Below, piece by piece: positions 18,263 through 27,315 of a stretch of 64,000 bases of DNA. Made by a program: the position numbers and the translations under genes. The DNA is from Nocardia suismassiliense (GTDB lineage Bacteria > Actinomycetota > Actinomycetes > Mycobacteriales > Mycobacteriaceae), in NCBI RefSeq assembly GCF_900269665.1, contig NZ_LT985361.1, forward strand, positions 895,361-959,360. Direction: 5' to 3'. The number at the start of each line of letters is the position of its first letter. Within the stretch, counting starts at the first letter, position 1. The notes beneath the pieces are model-generated. The model did no database searches and was not told where the DNA came from. It saw only the letters and a program-made list of their open reading frames with translations.

Positions 18263-19819
18263 GTGAGCACCACCAACACTCCCTCGTCCAGCGATCCCGC
18301 ATCGGATTCGCGGCCTGCCGTGGCGTCCGACGCCGACGACGCACCCGAACAGATACGGATTCGCAAGGAGAAGCGGGAGCGGCTGCTCGCGGACGGCGGC
18401 GACGCGTATCCCGTGGTCGTGCCCCGCACGCATACCCTCGCCGAAATTCGCGCCGCATATCCGGATCTTGCCCCGGACACCCAGACCGGGCTGCAGGCCG
18501 GTGTCGCTGGTCGCGTCATATTCATGCGTAATACCGGCAAGCTGTGTTTCGCGACGCTGCAGGAGGGCGACGGCACCAAGCTGCAGGCGATGATCAGCTT
18601 GAACGGTGTCGGCGCCGACGCGCTCGCCGCCTGGAAGGCCGATGTCGACCTCGGTGACTTCGTTTTCGTGCACGGCGAGGTGATCTCGTCGCGGACCGGA
18701 GAATTGAGCGTCATGGCCGATTCCTGGTTCATGGCGGCCAAGTCGCTGCGGCCGCTGCCGGTGGCGCACAAGGAGATGAACGAGGAGTCGCGGGTCCGGC
18801 AGCGTTATGTCGATCTGATCGTGCGCCCGGAAGCCAGGGAAATGGCGCGCACCCGGATCGCGGTGGTGCGCGCGATGCGCAATGCGCTCGAGCGCCGCGG
18901 TTTCCTCGAGGTGGAGACGCCGATGCTGCAGACGCTGCACGGCGGCGCGGCGGCCCGGCCGTTCGTCACCCATTCCAATGCCCTGGATATCGATCTCTAC
19001 CTGCGTATCGCGCCGGAGTTGTTCTTGAAGCGCTGCGTGGTCGGCGGGCTGGAGCAGGTCTTCGAGATCAACCGGAACTTCCGCAACGAGGGTTCGGACT
19101 CCACGCATTCCCCCGAGTTCGCGATGCTGGAAACCTATGAGGCGTACGGCACCTACGACGACTCGGCCCGGATGACCCGGGAATTGGTCCAGGAAGTGGC
19201 CCAGGAGGTGTTCGGCACCCAGGTGGTGACGCTGGCCGACGGCACCGAATACGACCTGCGTGGCGAGTGGGCGACCGTCGAGATGTACCCGTCGCTCTCC
19301 GACGCCCTCGGCGTGTCCGTGACACCGGAAACGTCGATAGCCGAATTGCGTGCGCTCGCCGATCGGGTCGGTCTGGAAATTCCCGAGGACAAGGGCTATG
19401 GCCACGGCAAACTCGTCGAGGAACTCTGGGAACACCAGTACGGCGACAAGCTGTACGCGCCGACTTTCGTGCGTGACTTCCCGGTGGAGACCTCACCGCT
19501 CACCAGGCAACATCGCACCAAGGCCGGGGTCACCGAGAAGTGGGACCTCTATGTCCGTGGCTTCGAGTTGGCTACTGGCTATTCGGAGTTGGTCGATCCG
19601 GTGATCCAGCGCGAGCGCTTCGTGGATCAGGCGCGACTGGCCGCGCAAGGCGACGACGAAGCGATGGCGCTGGACGAGGACTTCCTTGCCGCGATGGAGC
19701 ACGGCATGCCGCCGACCACCGGCACGGGTATGGGAATCGATCGTCTGTTGATGGCGTTGACGGGTCTCGGAATCCGGGAAACAATACTGTTCCCAATTGT
19801 GCGGCCGGTCACTCGCTGA
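18263..19819 (+). CDS. lysS: Lysyl-tRNA synthetase (class II)
   Basis: Charges tRNA-Lys. Protein of 518 aa. It has an OB-fold anticodon domain ([20 protein letters not shown]), then class II motif 2 ([20 protein letters not shown]) and motif 3 ([15 protein letters not shown]). GTG at 18263 is chosen because TAGGGT (18249-18254) ends 8 bases upstream, fitting a leaderless transcript. A TTG at 18254 would overlap that element. The N-terminal 30 residues are a variable acidic tail. lsr2 follows, as in mycobacteria. Confidence 0.95.
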   Translation: MSTTNTPSSSDPASDSRPAVASDADDAPEQIRIRKEKRERLLADGGDAYPVVVPRTHTLAEIRAAYPDLAPDTQTGLQAGVAGRVIFMRNTGKLCFATLQEGDGTKLQAMISLNGVGADALAAWKADVDLGDFVFVHGEVISSRTGELSVMADSWFMAAKSLRPLPVAHKEMNEESRVRQRYVDLIVRPEAREMARTRIAVVRAMRNALERRGFLEVETPMLQTLHGGAAARPFVTHSNALDIDLYLRIAPELFLKRCVVGGLEQVFEINRNFRNEGSDSTHSPEFAMLETYEAYGTYDDSARMTRELVQEVAQEVFGTQVVTLADGTEYDLRGEWATVEMYPSLSDALGVSVTPETSIAELRALADRVGLEIPEDKGYGHGKLVEELWEHQYGDKLYAPTFVRDFPVETSPLTRQHRTKAGVTEKWDLYVRGFELATGYSELVDPVIQRERFVDQARLAAQGDDEAMALDEDFLAAMEHGMPPTTGTGMGIDRLLMALTGLGIRETILFPIVRPVTR

Positions 19820-19848
19820 CCGGCTGATTGCAAAATCTCGGCCTCGTC

Positions 19849-19876
19849 TTGGAAAATTTGGAATTCGAGGTATTCT
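19849..19876 (+). promoter_or_regulatory. Probable lsr2 promoter
   Basis: TTGGAA (19849-19854) and TATTCT (19871-19876) have 16-base spacing. The region is AT-rich against its surroundings. A short CGAGG/CCTCG hairpin overlaps the -10 and the expected transcription start. Confidence 0.45.
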
Positions 19877-19934
19877 TGCCTCGGGTAATCGGCCTAGTAT
19901 GCGGGTCGCACGATTTCGAGAGGACGTTCATCTC

Positions 19935-20294
19935 ATGGCAAAGAAGGTCACCGTTAGCCTGATCGACGATGTCGATGGTGAGTCCATCGCGGACGAGACC
20001 ATCGAGTTTGCGATCGACGGTGTTTCGTACGAGATCGACCTGTCGTCGGCGAATGCCGCGAAGCTGCGTGACGGGCTGGAGGAGTGGGTTTCGAGCGCGC
20101 GTCGCGTGAGTGGCCGCCGCCGGACCAAGGCCGCTGCGACCGCGACGGGTGCCCCGAAGAGTCGGGTCTCGATCGACCGGGAACAAAGTGCAGCAATTCG
20201 CGAGTGGGCTCGTCGGAATGGACACAAGGTGTCCGCGCGGGGGCGTATCTCCGCCGACATCACCGATGCGTACAACAAGGCCGCGAAGGGTTAG
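19935..20294 (+). CDS. lsr2: Nucleoid-associated protein Lsr2
   Basis: H-NS-like xenogeneic silencer that bridges AT-rich DNA. Protein of 119 aa. The N-terminal dimerisation strands ([14 protein letters not shown]) and helix are followed by a linker and a C-terminal DNA-binding domain ([20 protein letters not shown]) with the minor-groove RGR motif. ATG at 19935 has GAGAGGA upstream. A strong terminator follows, so it is probably transcribed alone. Confidence 0.97.
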   Translation: MAKKVTVSLIDDVDGESIADETIEFAIDGVSYEIDLSSANAAKLRDGLEEWVSSARRVSGRRRTKAAATATGAPKSRVSIDREQSAAIREWARRNGHKVSARGRISADITDAYNKAAKG

Positions 20295-20308
20295 TTTCAT
20301 ATTTTTCA

Positions 20309-20357
20309 GCCGCCGTCCCAGCGAATCGTGCGACGCCGGGGCGGCGGTTTTCTCTTT
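20309..20357 (+). terminator. lsr2 terminator
   Basis: GCCGCCGTCCC (20309-20319) pairs with GGGGCGGCGG (20338-20347), including one G-U pair. TTTTCTCTTT follows. A classic Rho-independent terminator 15 bases after the lsr2 stop. Confidence 0.8.
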
Positions 20358-20512
20358 CTCCGGTGGCTCATAGGCTGCTGATATAACCGCGCCGCGCGAT
20401 GACACGCTGGGAGAAGTGGCGCGCGGATCGATCTTGCTCGTGGTTCCGGGACGCGGCACCATGGAAACGTGCGACGGTCACTGACGGTATGGAGAGGCGA
20501 GGTATCAGCGCA

Positions 20513-21139
20513 GTGACTGGATTCGTCGGATCATTTTTGCGATTCCAAGATGACACGGGTCGCCAGCAGGAACTCATGCTCTCCGCCGAACGGGAGCGGG
20601 TGACGATCGGGCGCTCCCCGCAGGCCGACCTCGCACTGCCGTGGGACGCCGAGGTGTCCAGGCTGCACGCCGCCATCGAATATCTCGGTGCCCAGTGGAC
20701 CATCGTGGACGACGGGCTTTCGCGCAACGGCACTTTCGTCAACGGCGACCGACTGGTCGGCAGGCGCAGGTTGATGGCGGGCGACGTCATCCGGGTCGGC
20801 ACCTCGCGGGTGTCCTTCCACGATTTCGGCGGGGTGGCCGACGACATCACCCGCGTCTCCAGCGGGACGGTGCCGCCCAACTTCCGGCAGCTCACCGAGA
20901 CTCAGCGTTCGGTGCTGATCGCGCTCTGCCGTCCGTACAAGAACGGCGCGGCCTTCGCGACGCCCGCCTCCAATCAGCAGATCGCCGAGGAACTCTTCCT
21001 CAGTGTCCACGCGCTCAAGACGCACCTGCGCGCGCTGTTCGCCAAGTTCGGCGTCGAGGACCTGCCGCAGAACGCGAAGCGGGTCCGGCTGGCGTTCCTG
21101 GCGATTCAGAGCGGACTCATCTCCGACCGGGACCTGTGA
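20513..21139 (+). CDS. FHA domain protein with C-terminal LuxR-like HTH
   Basis: Protein of 208 aa. The N-terminal forkhead-associated domain (residues about 30-100) shows the phosphothreonine-binding pattern VTIGRSP, SRLHA and DGLSRNGTFVNG. The C-terminal helical domain contains SNQQIAEELFLSVHALKTHLRALFAKFG written in LuxR-type HTH style. GTG at 20513 is chosen for GAGGT at 20499-20503; earlier starts add poor sequence. It looks like a single-protein link between Ser/Thr kinase signalling and DNA binding. Domain calls are firm, targets unknown. It lies directly after lsr2. Confidence 0.87.
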   Translation: MTGFVGSFLRFQDDTGRQQELMLSAERERVTIGRSPQADLALPWDAEVSRLHAAIEYLGAQWTIVDDGLSRNGTFVNGDRLVGRRRLMAGDVIRVGTSRVSFHDFGGVADDITRVSSGTVPPNFRQLTETQRSVLIALCRPYKNGAAFATPASNQQIAEELFLSVHALKTHLRALFAKFGVEDLPQNAKRVRLAFLAIQSGLISDRDL

Positions 21140-21164
21140 CGCTCCGGTAGACGATTGCTTAGGC

Positions 21165-21181
21165 GGCCGAGTGTCTCGGCC
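21165..21181 (+). terminator. Possible terminator of the FHA-HTH gene
   Basis: GGCCGAG (21165-21171) and CTCGGCC (21175-21181) form a 7-bp stem with a 3-base loop, 25 bases after the stop. There is no T-tract. Confidence 0.35.
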
Positions 21182-21270
21182 ATGGAGAGCCGTGTCGATA
21201 CCGGCTTGACTGATACCCAGCGAACCGGAGCGATGAGGGCTCCGGTCGGGGATTGTCCACAGGAGGAATT

Positions 21271-21834
21271 ATGACCGCCGCACGCCTGATCACCTTGGTC
21301 GCGGCCATCCTGGCCACCGGGTTGATCGCGGGCCTTTTCTACGGCTACGCGAACTCGGTGATGCCTGCGCTCAACCAGGCCGACGACCGCACGATGATCG
21401 ACGTGATGCAGAAGATCAACGTGGTCATCATCAATCCGGTCTTCATGATCGGATTCCTCGGCACCGTCGGCTTCTCCATCCTGGCCGCGGCGCTGCACCT
21501 GGGTAAGGATCAGCGCACCACGTTGATCTGGATCGGGGTCGGCTTGGCCATCAACATCATTGCGTTCGCGGTCACCTCCGGTCTGAACGTGCCGTTGAAC
21601 GACCGGCTGATGGCTGCGGGCGATCCGTCTCAGATCGCTGACCTGGCGGCGGTCCGCGCCGACTTCGAAGCCACCTGGGTCCGGTGGAACATCGTCCGGG
21701 CGGTGCTGCACACGCTGGCCTTCCTGGTGCTCTGTGGTGCGCTTTTCGTGTCAGGCATGCAGCAGGGCAAGGCGAACGCCGCGGCGGCGCAGGCGACCGG
21801 TCAGCAGGTGGCGCAGGGTCACTTCCCGGGCTAG
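21271..21834 (+). CDS. DUF1772 (anthrone oxygenase-like) membrane protein
   Basis: Membrane protein of 187 aa with four membrane segments, near residues 7-27, 52-72, 87-107 and 145-163. The conserved Asn and Arg pattern of DUF1772 is present (SGLNVPLNDRL, WVRWNIVRAVLHTLAFL). The family includes anthrone oxygenases but most members are uncharacterised. ATG at 21271 has AGGAGG at 21261-21266. The C-terminal 25 residues are Ala/Gln-rich. Monocistronic by spacing; no functional partner is visible. Confidence 0.85.
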   Translation: MTAARLITLVAAILATGLIAGLFYGYANSVMPALNQADDRTMIDVMQKINVVIINPVFMIGFLGTVGFSILAAALHLGKDQRTTLIWIGVGLAINIIAFAVTSGLNVPLNDRLMAAGDPSQIADLAAVRADFEATWVRWNIVRAVLHTLAFLVLCGALFVSGMQQGKANAAAAQATGQQVAQGHFPG

Positions 21835-21950
21835 TCGGGGCAGTTTCCCGGCCAGCCGGGTGCCCCGACCTACCGGTAGGGCTGAACACCAACCGCCACA
21901 ACCAGTTTCGCGACTCGGCTCCGCCTGGGACACGCTGCACGGTAACTTTC

Positions 21951-21964
21951 TGGAACACGTTCCA
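21951..21964. promoter_or_regulatory. KstR-type operator at the secreted lipase gene
   Basis: TGGAACACGTTCCA is a perfect palindrome and matches TNNAACNNGTTNNA, the published KstR box pattern, at every fixed base. It starts 3 bases after a possible -10 (TAACTT, 21943-21948) and ends 14 bases before the start codon, a position that would block transcription. The same pattern lies at 54625 beside kstR. Confidence 0.6.
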
Positions 21965-21978
21965 GATTTGGAGGCCCC

Positions 21979-22920
21979 GTGCGGCGTATCCCAGGCTTTT
22001 CGTTGCTTCTGTTCGCACTCGCCGCGCTGTGGATCGCCGCGGCGAGCCCCGCGCAGGCCGAGCGGTATCCGGTCGACTACAACTTTTTCGCGGGCATCCC
22101 GAACGAACTGACGCAGCCGGGCGGCTCACTGCCCGGCGCCAACGACTGGAGCTGCCGGCCCAGCGCCGCGCACCCGAACCCGGTGGTGCTCGCGCACGGT
22201 ACCGGCGGAGGAGCACAGACGAATTGGGGTGTATACGCGCCGCTGCTGGCCAATCAGGGCTACTGCGTGTACTCGATGACCTACGGCGCCTACGACCTGC
22301 CCTGGCCCATCTCGGCCATTGGCGGCATGTTGCCAATGGAGCAGAGCGCACCCCAATTCGCGGCCTTCGTGGACCGGGTGCTCGCCGCGACCGGCGCGCC
22401 GAAAGTCGACATCGTCGGTCACTCGCAGGGCAATTTCATCGGCAACTACTTCGTCAAACGGCTCGGCGGTGCGGCCAAGGTGGACAAGCTGGTCGCCATC
22501 GCGCCGCCGTGGCTCGGCTCGAACGTCGCCGGCGTCGCCGAGATCGCGGCCTTCAGTCAGCGCCTCGGCGCCGGGCCGGGCTTCGACGCGCTGGTCGGCT
22601 CGCTGTGCCAGGCCTGTCGCCAGGTCTTTGCCGGCTCGGACTTCGTGCGGGCGCTGAACGCGGACGGGGTCTATCCCCCGGCGGTCACCTACACCAATAT
22701 CGCCACCCGCCTGGACGAACTCGTCGTGCCGTACACGTCGGGGCTGGTACCCGGACCGAACGTGACGAACATCGTGGTCCAGGACGGCTGCGCCGAGGAC
22801 TTCTCCGAGCACGCGGGCATCGCGGGCAGCCCACGCGCCGCCGCCTACGTGCTCAACGCCCTCGACCCGGCCCATCCACAGGACGTGCCGTGCGGTTTCA
22901 TCCCGCCGTTCACCGGGTAG
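21979..22920 (+). CDS. Secreted lipase/esterase, alpha/beta hydrolase fold
   Basis: Protein of 313 aa with a clear signal peptide ending near residue 27 (SPAQA). The mature part has the HGTGGGAQ oxyanion region and nucleophile GHSQG, as in class 2 lipases, with Asp and His of the triad expected in the C-terminal half (DGCAEDF, FSEHAGI). Four to six Cys suggest disulfides. GTG at 21979 has GGAGG upstream. A KstR-type box overlaps its promoter. This would fit a secreted steryl-ester or lipid hydrolase feeding sterol catabolism, which is inference. Confidence 0.87.
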   Translation: MRRIPGFSLLLFALAALWIAAASPAQAERYPVDYNFFAGIPNELTQPGGSLPGANDWSCRPSAAHPNPVVLAHGTGGGAQTNWGVYAPLLANQGYCVYSMTYGAYDLPWPISAIGGMLPMEQSAPQFAAFVDRVLAATGAPKVDIVGHSQGNFIGNYFVKRLGGAAKVDKLVAIAPPWLGSNVAGVAEIAAFSQRLGAGPGFDALVGSLCQACRQVFAGSDFVRALNADGVYPPAVTYTNIATRLDELVVPYTSGLVPGPNVTNIVVQDGCAEDFSEHAGIAGSPRAAAYVLNALDPAHPQDVPCGFIPPFTG

Positions 22921-22952
22921 CACCCCCGGCGAACGCCCGATCCGGACGAAGT

Positions 22953-22970
22953 TGTTCGCTCAGGGCAAAA
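22953..22970 (+). promoter_or_regulatory. ClgR-like box upstream of clpC1
   Basis: TGTTCGCTCAGGGCAAAA matches the ClgR consensus WNNWCGCYNANRGCGWWS known from corynebacteria at 16 of 18 positions, by hand comparison. ClgR activates clp genes in related actinobacteria. Confidence 0.5.
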
Positions 22971-22978
22971 CCCGATTC

Positions 22979-23005
22979 GGAAACGAATAGTGCAACGCTC
23001 ACGTT
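22979..23005 (+). promoter_or_regulatory. SigH-like promoter of clpC1
   Basis: GGAAAC (22979-22984) and GTT (23003-23005) are 18 bases apart, close to the SigH/SigE pattern GGAA-N16-18-GTT. It lies just downstream of the ClgR-like box. Together they suggest heat or thiol-stress control of clpC1. Confidence 0.4.
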
Positions 23006-23193
23006 ATGAGTGAATGACCGTGCTGACGCTGGTCGCCAATAGGGTGGACTGGCGGCGGCAGTAACCCCCGCCAACTAGAGTGGAGGCGGGGGCCGCAACC
23101 CCCGGGCTTCATGGCAGGCTGACGCCCACGGTTGTTACACAGCACACTGCGGCGTCTGTTGCCAGAATGTCGGAGCAGGAGAGTGAGGGAGCG

Positions 23194-25749
23194 ATGTTCG
23201 AGAGGTTCACCGACCGCGCGAGGCGTGTCGTTGTCCTGGCCCAAGAAGAGGCCCGGATGCTCAACCACAACTACATCGGTACCGAGCACATCCTGCTGGG
23301 GCTGATTCATGAGGGTGAGGGTGTCGCGGCGAAGTCGCTGGAGTCGCTCGGCATTTCGTTGGAGGGCGTGCGTAGCCAGGTGGAGGAGATCATCGGGCAG
23401 GGCCAGCAGGCTCCGTCGGGTCATATCCCGTTCACCCCGCGGGCCAAGAAAGTGCTGGAGTTGAGTCTGCGTGAGGCGTTGCAGCTCGGCCATAACTACA
23501 TCGGTACCGAGCACATCCTGCTCGGGCTCATCCGTGAGGGTGAGGGTGTCGCCGCGCAGGTGCTGGTCAAGCTCGGCGCTGATTTGAACCGGGTGCGCCA
23601 GCAGGTCATCCAGCTGCTGTCGGGATACCAGGGCAAGGAACCGGTCGAATCCGGCTCCCGCGGTGAGGCGGGTACTCCGTCGACCTCGCTGGTACTCGAC
23701 CAGTTCGGCCGTAACCTGACCCAGGCCGCCCTGGAGGGCAAGCTCGACCCGGTCATCGGCCGCTCGAAAGAGATCGAGCGGGTGATGCAGGTGCTGAGCC
23801 GGCGCACCAAGAACAACCCGGTACTGATCGGCGAACCCGGTGTCGGTAAGACCGCCGTCGTCGAAGGCCTCGCCCAAGCCATCGTCAATGGTGAGGTCCC
23901 GGAGACGCTGAAGGACAAGCAGCTCTACACCCTCGACCTCGGGTCGTTGGTGGCGGGTAGCCGTTACCGTGGTGATTTCGAGGAGCGGCTGAAGAAGGTC
24001 CTCAAGGAGATCAACACTCGCGGTGACATCATCTTGTTCATCGACGAGCTCCACACCTTGGTGGGTGCGGGTGCCGCCGAGGGCGCGATCGACGCCGCCT
24101 CGATTTTGAAGCCGAAGCTGGCTCGTGGCGAGTTGCAGACCATCGGCGCCACCACTTTGGATGAGTACCGCAAGTACATCGAGAAGGACGCCGCGCTGGA
24201 GCGCCGGTTCCAGCCGGTCCAGGTCGGTGAGCCGACGGTCGAGCACACCATCAACATTCTCAAGGGTCTGCGCGACCGTTACGAGGCCCACCATCGGGTC
24301 TCGATCACCGATGGCGCACTGGTGGCCGCGGCCACCTTGGCGGATCGTTATATCAATGATCGGTTCTTGCCGGACAAGGCGATCGACTTGGTCGATGAGG
24401 CGGGTGCGCGGATGCGGATCCGTCGGATGACCGCTCCGCCGGATCTGCGTGAGTTCGATGACAAGATCGCTGATGCGCGCCGGGAGAAGGAAAGCGCGAT
24501 CGACGCGCAAGACTTCGAGAAGGCGGCACGGCTGCGGGACAAGGAAAAGCAGCTCGTCGCCAAGCGTGCTGAGCGGGAGAAGCAGTGGCGTTCCGGTGAT
24601 CTCGATGTGGTTGCTGAGGTCGATGATGAGCAGATCGCGGAGGTGCTGGCCAACTGGACCGGTATCCCGGTGTTCAAGCTGACCGAGGAGGGGACCACCC
24701 GGCTGCTGCGGATGGAGGATGAGCTGCACAAGCGGATCAGCGGCCAGGAGGATGCGGTCAAGGCCGTGTCGAAGGCGATCCGCCGCACCCGTGCGGGGTT
24801 GAAGGATCCGAAGCGTCCGTCGGGGTCGTTCATCTTCGCCGGACCTTCGGGTGTGGGTAAGACCGAGCTGGCGAAGTCGCTGGCGAACTTCCTCTTCGGT
24901 GATGATGATGCGCTGATCCAGATCGACATGGGCGAGTTCCATGACCGGTTCACCGCCTCACGCCTGTTCGGTGCTCCTCCCGGGTATGTCGGGTATGAGG
25001 AGGGTGGGCAGCTGACCGAGAAGGTGCGGCGTAAGCCGTTCTCGGTGGTGTTGTTCGACGAGATCGAGAAGGCCCATCAGGCGATCTACAACACCCTGCT
25101 GCAAGTCCTCGAGGATGGTCGTCTGACCGATGGTCATGGCCGGACCGTGGACTTCAAGAACACGGTGCTGATCTTCACCTCCAACCTCGGCACCTCCGAT
25201 ATCTCCAAGGCGGTCGGGCTCGGGTTCACTCAGTCCAACATTCAGGGGTCGAACTACGAGCGGATGAAGCTCAAGGTCAACGACGAGCTGAAGAAGCATT
25301 TCCGGCCCGAGTTCCTCAACCGGATCGACGATGTCATCGTCTTCCACCAGCTGACCACCGATCAGATCGTGCAGATGGTGGACTTGATGATCGGCCGCGT
25401 CGGGGTCCAGTTGAAGAACAAGGACATGTCGATGGAACTGTCCGAGCAAGGCAAAGCCCTGCTCGCCAAGCGTGGCTTCGACCCCGTGCTCGGTGCCCGG
25501 CCCCTGCGCCGGACCATCCAACGCGAGATCGAAGACCAACTCTCGGAGAAGATCCTCTTCGGCGAGATCGGCCCCGGCCAAACCGTCTACGTCGACGTCG
25601 AAGGCTGGGACGGCGAAGGCTCCGGCGAGGACGCCAAGTTCACCTTTGTCGGCAAGACGAAGCTGACCAAGGCGGACAAGGGCGACGACAAGCCCGAGGT
25701 CGTGCTGACCGGTGCCGCTGAAGGCACCGCGGAAGCCGCAGGCGAGTAA
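23194..25749 (+). CDS. clpC1: ATP-dependent Clp protease ATP-binding subunit ClpC1
   Basis: Hsp100 unfoldase that feeds ClpP1P2. Protein of 851 aa. Two N-terminal Clp repeats each contain [14 protein letters not shown] (residues about 24 and 100). D1 Walker A GEPGVGKT is at 213-220, a UVR-containing middle domain lies near 425-465, and D2 Walker A GPSGVGKT is at 550-557. ATG at 23194 has GAGGGA upstream and gives the standard [11 protein letters not shown] start; earlier frames add non-family residues. A strong terminator follows. Confidence 0.98.
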   Translation: MFERFTDRARRVVVLAQEEARMLNHNYIGTEHILLGLIHEGEGVAAKSLESLGISLEGVRSQVEEIIGQGQQAPSGHIPFTPRAKKVLELSLREALQLGHNYIGTEHILLGLIREGEGVAAQVLVKLGADLNRVRQQVIQLLSGYQGKEPVESGSRGEAGTPSTSLVLDQFGRNLTQAALEGKLDPVIGRSKEIERVMQVLSRRTKNNPVLIGEPGVGKTAVVEGLAQAIVNGEVPETLKDKQLYTLDLGSLVAGSRYRGDFEERLKKVLKEINTRGDIILFIDELHTLVGAGAAEGAIDAASILKPKLARGELQTIGATTLDEYRKYIEKDAALERRFQPVQVGEPTVEHTINILKGLRDRYEAHHRVSITDGALVAAATLADRYINDRFLPDKAIDLVDEAGARMRIRRMTAPPDLREFDDKIADARREKESAIDAQDFEKAARLRDKEKQLVAKRAEREKQWRSGDLDVVAEVDDEQIAEVLANWTGIPVFKLTEEGTTRLLRMEDELHKRISGQEDAVKAVSKAIRRTRAGLKDPKRPSGSFIFAGPSGVGKTELAKSLANFLFGDDDALIQIDMGEFHDRFTASRLFGAPPGYVGYEEGGQLTEKVRRKPFSVVLFDEIEKAHQAIYNTLLQVLEDGRLTDGHGRTVDFKNTVLIFTSNLGTSDISKAVGLGFTQSNIQGSNYERMKLKVNDELKKHFRPEFLNRIDDVIVFHQLTTDQIVQMVDLMIGRVGVQLKNKDMSMELSEQGKALLAKRGFDPVLGARPLRRTIQREIEDQLSEKILFGEIGPGQTVYVDVEGWDGEGSGEDAKFTFVGKTKLTKADKGDDKPEVVLTGAAEGTAEAAGE

Positions 25750-25754
25750 AAGCA

Positions 25755-25919
25755 CTACGCGAAAGGCCCGCTCCCTTTGGGGGGCGGGCCTTTTCGTTTC
25801 CCGCCGGCGCGCCCACGGAACAGGCGCCGAGCGAGCAGCGCCACGGTGAGCACGACGATCCAGCACAGCACCGGGACGATCCAGAGGAACGGCCAGGGAT
25901 CCCAGTCGTGGATATTCAT
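25755..25919 (-). CDS. Small single-span membrane protein
   Basis: ORF of 54 aa starting MNIHDWDPWPF, with one strong membrane segment (WIVPVLCWIVVLTVALLA) and a basic, Gly/Pro-rich tail. No family is recognised. Its 3' end runs through the clpC1 terminator on the opposite strand, which weakens the case. The clean N-terminus and membrane segment support it. It is divergent from the broken vWA gene. Confidence 0.45.
   Translation of the reverse strand: MNIHDWDPWPFLWIVPVLCWIVVLTVALLARRLFRGRAGGKRKGPPPKGSGPFA
25762..25797 (+). terminator. clpC1 terminator
   Basis: AAAGGCCCGC (25762-25771) pairs with GCGGGCCTTT (25784-25793), with further CCC/GGG pairing inside. TTTTCGTTT follows. A strong Rho-independent terminator 12 bases after the clpC1 stop. 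Confidence 0.85.
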
Positions 25920-26041
25920 GGCAAAAGCCTGCGCCGGGCACCTGCCGCCGGACATCGGGCGCGCGTCGGCACTCGTCGTACGCCTCGGTGCGTATACGGG
26001 CGTACTTTGGATGGGGTTCGTCGAACCGATCCGGGGGTGCC

Positions 26042-26637
26042 ATGACAAATCCAGACCTGACACTGATCGCCGTACTACTCGACCGCTCGGGGTCGATGCA
26101 GTCGATCAAATCCGATACCGAGGGCGGGTTCAGCGCTTTCATCGAGGAACAGCGCAAGCTACCCAAGACGATCGAGGTGACGCTGGCGCAGTTCGACACC
26201 GAATACGAATGCGTCTACGCGAACCGCCCGGTCGCGCGGTCGGCAGGCTGGTCACCGACGTCGGCGCGGAGCTGGCGAAACGGCCCGAACACGAACGCCC
26301 GGGCACGGTGATCGTCGTGGTGCTCACCGACGGTCACGAGAATTCGAGCAAGGAGTGGACCCATACCGCGGTGAAATCGCTGATCACCCAGCAGCAGGAC
26401 GTCCACAGCTGGAATTTCCTGTTCCTGGGCGCGAATATGGATGCCGTCGCGATCGGCACCGGAATGGGTTTCGACCCGAACAACTCGATCACCTATGCCG
26501 CCGCGCCACAGGGAGTTTCGGGAGTTTTCCGCGCCGCGTCGGCCAGCTCGGCCCGGTTGCAGACCGCACCGCCCGGTGCCCCACGCGGCGGATTCACCGC
26601 CGCCGAGCGCGAACAGTCGAACCCCGGCAGCGCCTAG
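26042..26637 (+). pseudogene. vWA domain protein, broken by internal deletion and frameshift
   Basis: The frame from ATG 26042 reads LTLIAVLLDRSGSMQSIKSD (MIDAS DxSxS intact) to YANRPV near 26233. The homologous sequence then continues in another frame, GRLVTDVGAELAKRPEHERPGTVIVVVLTDGHENSSKEWTH, from about 26239 to the stop at 26637. Intact relatives carry about 20 residues between these parts, including the second MIDAS Thr loop; here they are missing. GGTCG occurs on both sides of the joint. No full-length product is possible without a shift. A sequencing error alone would not explain the missing residues. Confidence 0.75.
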
Positions 26638-26644
26638 GGCCTGT

Positions 26645-27307
26645 CTACTGCCACCCTGGCCGCACCACGCCGGATTCATAAGCCAGCACGACCAATTGGG
26701 TGCGGTCGCGGGCGCCGAGCTTCATCAGGATGCGGCTGACGTGCGTGCGGGCGGTGGCCGGGCTCATGAACAGCCGCTCGCCGATCTCCGCGTTCGTCAG
26801 CCCCTCGGCGACCAGGACCAGCACCTCGCGCTCGCGATCGGTGAGCTCGGAAAGTGTGGCCGGTGGCGGGGTTTTGGCGTGCGCGGAGAATTCGGCGATC
26901 AGGCGGCGGGTGACGCCGGGGGAGAGCAGCGCGTCACCGGCCGCGACCACCCGCACGGCGCGCACCAGATCGGCCGGCTCGGTGTGCTTGACCAGGAAAC
27001 CCGTTGCGCCGGACCGCATCGCCTCGAAGACGTACTCGTCGAGCTCGAAGGTGGTCAGCACGACCACCTTCACCTCGGCCAGCTTGTCGTCCTCGGCGAT
27101 CATCCTGGTGGCGGCGAGGCCGTCCAGGATCGGCATCCTGATGTCCATCAGCACCACGTCCGGGAGGAGACTGCGGGTCATCCGCACGGCCTGTTCGCCG
27201 TTGTCCGCCTCGCCGACCACCTCGATGCCGTCCTGCGCTTCCAGTAGCGCGACGAAACCGCCGCGCACCAGCGCTTGATCATCGGCCACCAGGACCCGAA
27301 CAGCCAT
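26645..27307 (-). CDS. NarL/LuxR-family response regulator
   Basis: Two-component output protein of 220 aa. The receiver domain has phospho-acceptor Asp55 in VVLMDIRMP with acidic partners Asp9/Asp10, and the C-terminal LuxR-type HTH (LTDREREVLVLVAEGLTNAEIGERL) starts near residue 154. ATG at 27307 has AGGAG upstream. It follows the histidine kinase by 8 bp in one operon. A divergent ABC exporter is the likely target. Confidence 0.95.
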   Translation of the reverse strand: MAVRVLVADDQALVRGGFVALLEAQDGIEVVGEADNGEQAVRMTRSLLPDVVLMDIRMPILDGLAATRMIAEDDKLAEVKVVVLTTFELDEYVFEAMRSGATGFLVKHTEPADLVRAVRVVAAGDALLSPGVTRRLIAEFSAHAKTPPPATLSELTDREREVLVLVAEGLTNAEIGERLFMSPATARTHVSRILMKLGARDRTQLVVLAYESGVVRPGWQ

Positions 27308-27315
27308 TGCGTCTC

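Noticed and set aside
22999..24942. Long open frame antisense to clpC1
   Set aside because: Low-complexity Leu/Arg/Gln composition and no family signal; a shadow of clpC1 codon usage.
26042..26310. Intact short vWA protein
   Set aside because: The frame ends in Arg/Ser/Asn-rich sequence while true vWA sequence continues in another frame; a broken gene explains it better.
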